Assembly (NCBI GenBank): GCA_021798235.1
Contig: JAJZMO010000168.1
Span: 1 to 9,998 of the forward strand
Source of the DNA: Acidobacteriota bacterium
Lineage (GTDB): Bacteria > Acidobacteriota > Terriglobia > Terriglobales > Acidobacteriaceae
Direction: 5' to 3'
Length of the DNA stretch: 9,998 bases
In this document: piece by piece, positions 6,555 through 9,998 of the stretch
How the letters are laid out: each line of letters starts with the position of its first letter
Numbering within the stretch: position 1 is the stretch's first letter
The notes under the pieces: generated by a model
Told to the model about the DNA's origin: nothing
Database searches by the model: none
The model's input: the letters and a program-made list of their open reading frames with translations, nothing else
Translations under genes and position numbers: made by a program

Positions 6555-6587
6555 ATGAAAGTTCGAACCATTTTGATGAAAGTTCGA
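6555..6587. repeat. Tandem 12-bp direct repeat with 21-bp period
   Basis: ATGAAAGTTCGA occurs at 6555-6566 and again at 6576-6587, two helical turns apart, ending 6 bp before the IS66 end. Spaced subterminal repeats of this kind are typical of transposase-binding ends such as those of the IS21 family. Read from right to left the block begins TGTCGAACTTTCAT, with a TG end. No matching transposase gene or opposite end is present in the window, so this is at best an orphan end. Confidence 0.45.
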
Positions 6588-6593
6588 CACACC

Positions 6594-6614
6594 GTAAGCG
6601 TGGGAAGGTTCCCT
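6594..6614 (+). repeat. IS66 terminal inverted repeat, tnpC-side end
   Basis: This end begins GTAAGCGTGGGAAGG and matches the reverse complement of 9126-9146 at all 21 positions. It contains the inner palindrome GGGAA-GG-TTCCC. Beyond the 21st base the two ends diverge. Confidence 0.93.
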
Positions 6615-6638
6615 GTTGACGAAGTGGCGGGGGTTTAT

Positions 6639-6669
6639 TAGGTGTCCACTTATTTTAGGTGGACACCTA
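6639..6669. repeat. Strong stem-loop between tnpC stop and the IS66 end
   Basis: A 14-nt arm (6639-6652) pairs with 6656-6669 around a TTT loop, with 13 perfect pairs and one G-T wobble. It lies 9 nt beyond the tnpC stop in the direction of tnpC transcription. It could end the tnp transcript or block read-in from nrdJ. There is no proper U-tract on either strand (ATTTGG on +, ATAAACC on -), so the terminator role is inferred. Confidence 0.55.
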
Positions 6670-6677
6670 TTTGGTGC

Positions 6678-8270
6678 TTAAGCGGCTGATGCTGGCTGTG
6701 TCTGGAGGGTTGCAGCCATGTTCCAGGGCAGGAGTTCGCCGATGCGATGGATCGGATGATCGGCGATCTGAGCCAGCACCGTGCGGAGGTAGAGCGAGGG
6801 ATCGAGTCCGCAGAGTTTGGCGGTGCCGATGAGAGTGTAGAACGAGGCTGCGCGTTCGCCGCCGGAATCGGCGCCAAAGAACAGGTAATTCTTTCGTCCA
6901 ATCGATACGGCGCGCAGCGCCCTCTCAGCACTGCTGTTATCGATCTCCAGCAGACCATCATCGACATAACGTGTGAGCGCGCACCATCGGGCCAGTGCAT
7001 AGCGAATCGCACCGGCGGTATCGCTCTTGGCAGAGAGAGTCCGCAGTGTCTTTTCCATCCACTGGCGGAAGTCTTCAAGGATCGGTCTGGCCTGGGCTTG
7101 TCGGACCGAACAGCGAAGATCCGGTGGTTTTCCGCGGATCTGTTCCTCGATTCCATAGAGTGCGCCGATACGGTTGAGTGCTTCTGTCGTGATCGGCGAT
7201 CGATGCGTCACATGGATGTCGTGGAACTTGCGCCTGGCGTGAGCCCAGCACGCCACTTCATAGATCCGACCGTCGCCATACAGATGGTGCAGACCGGAAT
7301 AGGCGTCAGCCTGCAGGGCGCCGGAGAAGTCCAAAAGGTGCCGGCGCGGATGCTCTCCCTTGCGGTCTTCCGAATACGCGAACCAGACGGCAGGGGCCGT
7401 GGTCTGCCCCGCTGGGCGGTCGTCGCGCACATAGGTCCAGAGCCGGCCGGTTTTGGTTCTGCCCCTGCCGGGTGCGAGGACAGGAACCGGCGTGTCGTCG
7501 GCGTGGACCTTCGATCCAGCCAGGACATGCTTCCTGATGGCATCGACCAGCGGCGCCACCAGTTCACTCGCGGCGCCGACCCAGCCGGCCAGTGTCGAGC
7601 GGTCCAGTTCGATCCCTTCGCGGGCAAACATCTCAGACTGCCTGTACAAAGGCTGGTGATCGGCGAACTTCGATACCAGCACATGTGCCAGCAGGTTCGG
7701 CCCGGCGAGGCCGTAAGCAATGGGCCGCGAAGGTGCGGGGGCTTCCACGACGCGATCGCAGGCCGGGCAGGCGAACTTGGGCCGGACATGACGAATGACC
7801 TTGTAGGTCGCCGGAATGCGTTCCAGTTGTTCGGAGACGTCCTCGCCGAACTGGCGCAGCTCTCCGCCGCAGCACGGGCAGGCATCGTGCCCGGGCATGT
7901 GTAGGATCACTTCGCGAGGAAGATCTTCCGGAAGAGGCTTCCGTCCTGGACGCGATGTTCTCGGCTTCGATGCGGACTGCGGCGAGCTTGGCTGTTGCGC
8001 TTCCTCCGCGGCCTGCTCTGCCGCTTGTGTTGTCTCAAGTTCTTCGAGGCGGAGTTCCAACTGCTCCAGTTCCCGGGTCAGCTTCTCGCTCTTGCGTCCG
8101 AAGATCATCCGCCGGTACTTCTCAATGACCAGCTTCAGGTGTTCGATCTCCTGCGAGTTCGACCTCAGTTGCCTGTGCTGTTCGAGGGACTCGTTATGCT
8201 TCGCAATCAGCAGCGCCTTCAACGCCTCGGGATCGAGTCCATCCAGATCAGGAAGAGCAGCGGGAAGCAT
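6678..8270 (-). CDS. tnpC: IS66 family transposase TnpC (DDE)
   Basis: The 530-residue DDE transposase of the IS66 element catalyses strand cutting and joining at the element ends. Order of parts: a Leu-rich coiled coil with the family motif YRRMIFGRKSEKL (about 30-90), a zinc finger (Cys131, 133, 134 in CPCCG and Cys168, 171 in CPAC), then the catalytic region. Candidate acidic residues are Asp258/259 in HADDTPVPVL, Asp322 in LQADAYSGLHHLY, and Glu449 in DNSSAERALR; CWAHARRKF (341-349) between them is another family hallmark. The C-terminal IS66 segment with GRKNYLFFG follows. Length is typical and no lesion is seen. An in-frame stop 15 nt upstream fixes ATG 8270 as the first usable start. 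It is 75 nt downstream of tnpB and presumably part of the same transcript. Confidence 0.96.
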   Translation of the reverse strand: MLPAALPDLDGLDPEALKALLIAKHNESLEQHRQLRSNSQEIEHLKLVIEKYRRMIFGRKSEKLTRELEQLELRLEELETTQAAEQAAEEAQQPSSPQSASKPRTSRPGRKPLPEDLPREVILHMPGHDACPCCGGELRQFGEDVSEQLERIPATYKVIRHVRPKFACPACDRVVEAPAPSRPIAYGLAGPNLLAHVLVSKFADHQPLYRQSEMFAREGIELDRSTLAGWVGAASELVAPLVDAIRKHVLAGSKVHADDTPVPVLAPGRGRTKTGRLWTYVRDDRPAGQTTAPAVWFAYSEDRKGEHPRRHLLDFSGALQADAYSGLHHLYGDGRIYEVACWAHARRKFHDIHVTHRSPITTEALNRIGALYGIEEQIRGKPPDLRCSVRQAQARPILEDFRQWMEKTLRTLSAKSDTAGAIRYALARWCALTRYVDDGLLEIDNSSAERALRAVSIGRKNYLFFGADSGGERAASFYTLIGTAKLCGLDPSLYLRTVLAQIADHPIHRIGELLPWNMAATLQTQPASAA

Positions 8271-8345
8271 GCGATGAGTATGCCATCAATCTCATCTGCC
8301 TGCAGCATGAAATGCGCATGAACACAGGAGAATCATCCTTATTAC

Positions 8346-8693
8346 TCATACGGCCATCTCCGGCGTCCAGGTCCGCTGCGGCCTGCGCCAGTCAATGCCT
8401 TCCAGCAGCATCGACAACTGCGCACGCGACAGACATACAGCGCCTTCGGTCGCCTGTGGCCAGATGAATCGCCCCTTCTCCAATCGCTTGGCAAAAAGGC
8501 ACAAGCCCTGTCCATCGAACCAGAGACACTTTACGATGTCGCCTCTGCGCCCACGGAACAAGAACACGTGGCCGGAGAACGGTTGCTGCTCCAACACGGT
8601 CTGCACCTGGGCACTCAGTCCGCTAAACCCGCGACGCATATCGGTCACGCCGGCAACGAGCCAGATCCTGGTGCCTGCTGAAAGATGGATCAC
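8346..8693 (-). CDS. tnpB: IS66 family accessory protein TnpB (Orf2)
   Basis: The 115-residue protein shows the IS66 Orf2 signature throughout: MRRGFSGLSAQVQ near 19-31, HVFLFRGRRGDIVKCLWFDG near 41-60, and GLCLFAKRLEKGRFIWP near 62-78. In the family it is needed for efficient transposition, but its biochemical role is unknown; it is not the TnpB nuclease of IS200/IS605 elements. The start is a GTG whose bases overlap the tnpA stop (GTGA at 8693-8690), indicating translational coupling. It is complete. Confidence 0.94.
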   Translation of the reverse strand: MIHLSAGTRIWLVAGVTDMRRGFSGLSAQVQTVLEQQPFSGHVFLFRGRRGDIVKCLWFDGQGLCLFAKRLEKGRFIWPQATEGAVCLSRAQLSMLLEGIDWRRPQRTWTPEMAV

Positions 8694-9088
8694 TGGCGCA
8701 GACTCTCCAGAACACAGCGCACCAGGACAGGATCAACACCGCCCTCCACGCTGATCATCGCCCGGCCGGGCAGTTCAATATGAATCGCGCCGCCGCTCGC
8801 ACTCTGCGCCTCGGAAGCGGCATCCGCTGGCTCCGGCCTCGTCTCCGCATCGGCGGAGATAGTGACCGGGATCAACCCTGCCGGTCTCGCTCCAGCATCC
8901 ACCAACTGGCCCTTCTCAAAAAGGCGCCGCCACTTGAACAACTGGTTCGCGTTCAACTCGTGCGTCCGAGCAATCTCGGCAACACTCGCACCGGGCTCCA
9001 TCGTCAGCCGCACAATCTGCAGCTTCTCCGCAACGGAGCGCCGCCGCCTCCTGCGACGCTCAATCCCCACACCTTCTCCATCCGTCAT
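8690..9088 (-). CDS. tnpA: IS66 family accessory protein TnpA (helix-turn-helix)
   Basis: The 132-residue first protein of the IS66 operon. After a basic run (IERRRRRRRS, 9-18) comes a helix-turn-helix of the IS3/IS66 Orf1 type, about residues 18-62: AEKLQIVRLTMEPGASVAEI, then ARTHELNANQLFKWRRLF. This probably recognises the element ends. The C-terminal half (about 70-132) is variable and ends in VRCVLESLRQ. It starts 38 nt inside the inverted repeat, so its promoter must lie in or near that end. Its stop overlaps the tnpB start by 4 nt. No disruption is seen. Confidence 0.92.
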   Translation of the reverse strand: MTDGEGVGIERRRRRRRSVAEKLQIVRLTMEPGASVAEIARTHELNANQLFKWRRLFEKGQLVDAGARPAGLIPVTISADAETRPEPADAASEAQSASGGAIHIELPGRAMISVEGGVDPVLVRCVLESLRQ

Positions 9089-9125
9089 GCAGACATCATC
9101 AGCCGATCCACCACCCTACAGCCAG

Positions 9126-9146
9126 AGGGAACCTTCCCACGCTTAC
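9126..9146 (-). repeat. IS66 terminal inverted repeat, tnpA-side end
   Basis: It ends ...CCCACGCTTAC at 9146 and is a perfect reverse complement of 6594-6614. Position 9147 is the first base of the truncated IS3-family transposase remnant. Confidence 0.93.
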
Positions 9147-9684
9147 CGATGCTCTGGCCGGCGGGCGCAAGTTCCGCACGTTGTCGATCGAGGATGCGTA
9201 CACGCGGGAGATGCCGGTCATTGAGGTGGACACCTCGCTGCCGGCACTGCGCGTGGTGTGCGTGCTGGAAAAGCTGCGGCTGGAGCGTGGTCTGCCGGAG
9301 CGGATCGTCATCGATCATGGCACCGAGTTCACGTCGAAGGTGCTGGACCAATGGGCCTATCAGAATAAGGTGACGCTGCACTTCATCACCCCGGGGCGCC
9401 CCATGGAGAACGGATACATCGAATCGTTCCATGGCAAGTTCCGCGAGGAATGCCTGAACGAGCACTGGTTCCTGACTCTGGACGACGCCCGGGAAACCAT
9501 CGAAAACTGGCGGCTCGACTACAACCGGGTGAGGCCTCACAGCTCGCTCGGATATCTGACCCCGGAGGAATTTCGCACGGGCTATGCAAATGTGGAAAGC
9601 AAAACCAGCTTCCCACATTTACACAGCCCCGACTGCGGCGGGACGATCTCGCTGCTAAACTCAACCGCGAGCACTCTCACTTAG
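9147..9684 (+). pseudogene. IS3-family transposase OrfB, 5'-truncated
   Basis: The frame is open from 9148 (DALAGGRKFRTLSIEDAYTR) to the TAG at 9682-9684. It matches the C-terminal part of IS3-family integrase-like transposases, probably the IS407 group. The second catalytic Asp lies in VIDHGTEFTSK (codon 9313-9315) and the catalytic Glu in NGYIESFHGKFREE (codon 9421-9423), exactly 35 residues apart as in the DD(35)E signature. The motif NRVRPHSSLGYLTPEEF follows. The first catalytic Asp, normally just upstream of SDAL, has been lost, so the product cannot be an active transposase even if translated from a TTG at 9181. The surviving part shows no frameshift, suggesting recent truncation. Confidence 0.88.
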
Positions 9685-9685
9685 C

Positions 9686-9710
9686 TGGACTAAACGATGG
9701 GGGCAGCTCA
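9686..9710 (+). repeat. Probable right terminal repeat of the IS3-family remnant
   Basis: GGACTAAACGATGGGGGCAG followed by CTCA has the G-rich core and TCA terminus expected of an IS3-family right end, starting just after the transposase stop. The left partner is absent, so the exact boundary is inferred. Confidence 0.5.
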
Positions 9711-9940
9711 CCTGATTTCTCGTGCGTGCCCTACCGCTTGTTCTGCTGGAGGCCATGATTGGTCTCCGGCAGGCACATTAGCGTCTGCGCGGCGATCGGC
9801 GGAGATATCTGATGTGTGGGGTGTGCCGTAAGTGTGCCATACCCCGTGCGCCCATATGCGCCGAATCAATACTTTACGCGCCATGCCGAGGCTGCGCGTC
9901 CGTGCGGGCATTTTGTTGGGGTAAGTGATTGATTCTAAAT
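9711..9940. other. 230 bp without a recognisable gene
   Basis: No convincing coding sequence is seen. A 67-codon minus frame (9911-9708) has no recognisable motif. GTGTGCC occurs at 9821-9827 and 9832-9838 (11-bp period). The segment separates the IS3 end from the tRNA fragment, and its 9890-9940 part is AT-richer. Confidence 0.4.
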
Positions 9941-9984
9941 TGGCTGCCCCCCAGGGATTCGAACCCCGATATGCTGATCCAGAG
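9941..9984 (-). tRNA. tRNA-Gln(CTG), 3' half; complete gene or attachment-site fragment
   Basis: Read on the minus strand from 9984: anticodon loop CTCTGGA with anticodon CTG (9982-9980), 3' anticodon stem TCAGC, variable CATAT, T-arm CGGGG-TTCGAAT-CCCTG, acceptor 3' strand GGGGGCA, discriminator G and encoded CCA (9943-9941). A72 (implying U1-A72) with G73 are known glutamine identity features. The next bases, which should be the 5' anticodon stem (GATAA, 9989-9985), pair at only 3 of 5 positions with TCAGC, and the D-arm GG is not seen in the last 9 bases. So either the gene is unusual and runs off the window, or only the 3' half is present as an integration scar. Confidence 0.6.
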
Positions 9985-9998
9985 TTATCGCGAAAGCG

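Larger units (their letters stand above)
6594..9146 (-). mobile_element. Complete IS66-family insertion sequence (2553 bp)
   Basis: The element is bounded by perfect 21-bp inverted repeats beginning GTAAGCG, the GTAA-type end typical of IS66, and encodes the full tnpA-tnpB-tnpC set on the minus strand in the family order. Its 2.55-kb size is normal. All three frames are intact, so it may be active. IS66 elements make 8-bp target duplications, but the flanks are GACACACC (6586-6593) and CGATGCTC (9147-9154), which do not match. Together with the unrelated DNA on each side this implies a rearrangement after insertion, such as an IS66-adjacent deletion or recombination between two copies. Codon use is more G/C-mixed than in pgeF and nrdJ, in keeping with foreign origin. 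Confidence 0.93.
9147..9710 (+). mobile_element. 3' remnant of an IS3-family element
   Basis: The remnant holds the last ~178 codons of an IS3-family OrfB transposase plus what looks like the terminal repeat (about 9686-9710, ending in CAGCTCA; IS3 ends are TGA...TCA). The left end, OrfA and the first part of OrfB are missing: the IS66 element abuts the break at base 9147. No matching IS3 left end (TGAGCTGCCCC) is found elsewhere in the window. Confidence 0.75.

Noticed and set aside
9224..9235. AGGTGGACACCT shared by the IS3 remnant and the IS66 stem-loop (6657-6668)
   Set aside because: A 12-bp match is expected by chance in a window of this size, and here it is inside conserved transposase codons (EVDTS).
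9708..9911. 67-codon minus-strand frame next to the tRNA fragment
   Set aside because: No recognisable motif, no ribosome-binding site and undistinguished composition; it could be integrase debris but nothing supports it.
6510..9998. Defence, toxin-antitoxin or other accessory system in the mobile region
   Set aside because: All intact genes there are standard IS66 functions; no cargo gene is present.

Overview
The window is GC-rich bacterial DNA. Its style (very strong C-ending codon use in two long + strand genes, an extended B12-dependent ribonucleotide reductase with a C-terminal Cys cluster, an HU/IHF-type protein with a short Ala-rich tail) fits Acidobacteriota, probably the Terriglobia/Acidobacteriaceae. 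This is an inference from protein style, not from a marker gene.

Positions 1-3251: a terminator for an upstream + strand gene (107-135); pgeF, a multicopper-oxidase-fold (YfiH/DUF152) protein thought to act in peptidoglycan editing or purine metabolism, with an unusually long N-terminus (204-1268); a minus-strand terminator touching its stop; then two minus-strand genes, an HU/IHF-family nucleoid protein (1459-1803) and a small CxxxxC/CxxC protein of unknown role (2057-2320). About 930 bp of mostly non-coding DNA follows. It carries a fragment of a kelch-repeat protein (2656-2788) and, next to the large gene, a probable NrdR box, a TTGACA promoter and a leader of about 170 nt.

Positions 3252-6509: nrdJ, class II adenosylcobalamin-dependent ribonucleotide reductase, complete, with all expected catalytic Cys/Asn/Glu residues and a C-terminal Cys-rich tail.

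Positions 6510-9998: a mobile-element scar. It holds a terminator-like hairpin, a tandem 12-bp repeat (possibly the orphan end of another element), a complete IS66-family element of 2553 bp with 21-bp perfect inverted repeats and intact tnpA-tnpB-tnpC (6594-9146), the 3' part of an IS3-family transposase abutting it directly (9147-9710), 230 bp without a recognisable gene, and at the window edge the 3' half of a tRNA-Gln(CTG) on the minus strand. The 5' half of that tRNA does not look canonical, so it may be an attachment-site scar of an island lying to the right.

The left two thirds look like ordinary core chromosome: nucleotide metabolism, cell-wall housekeeping and nucleoid structure. The right third is a recombination hotspot. 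I found no convincing undescribed multi-gene system. The most informative points are the tRNA-Gln 3' fragment, the IS66 element without a target duplication, the NrdR box and leader of nrdJ, and the buried kelch fragment.
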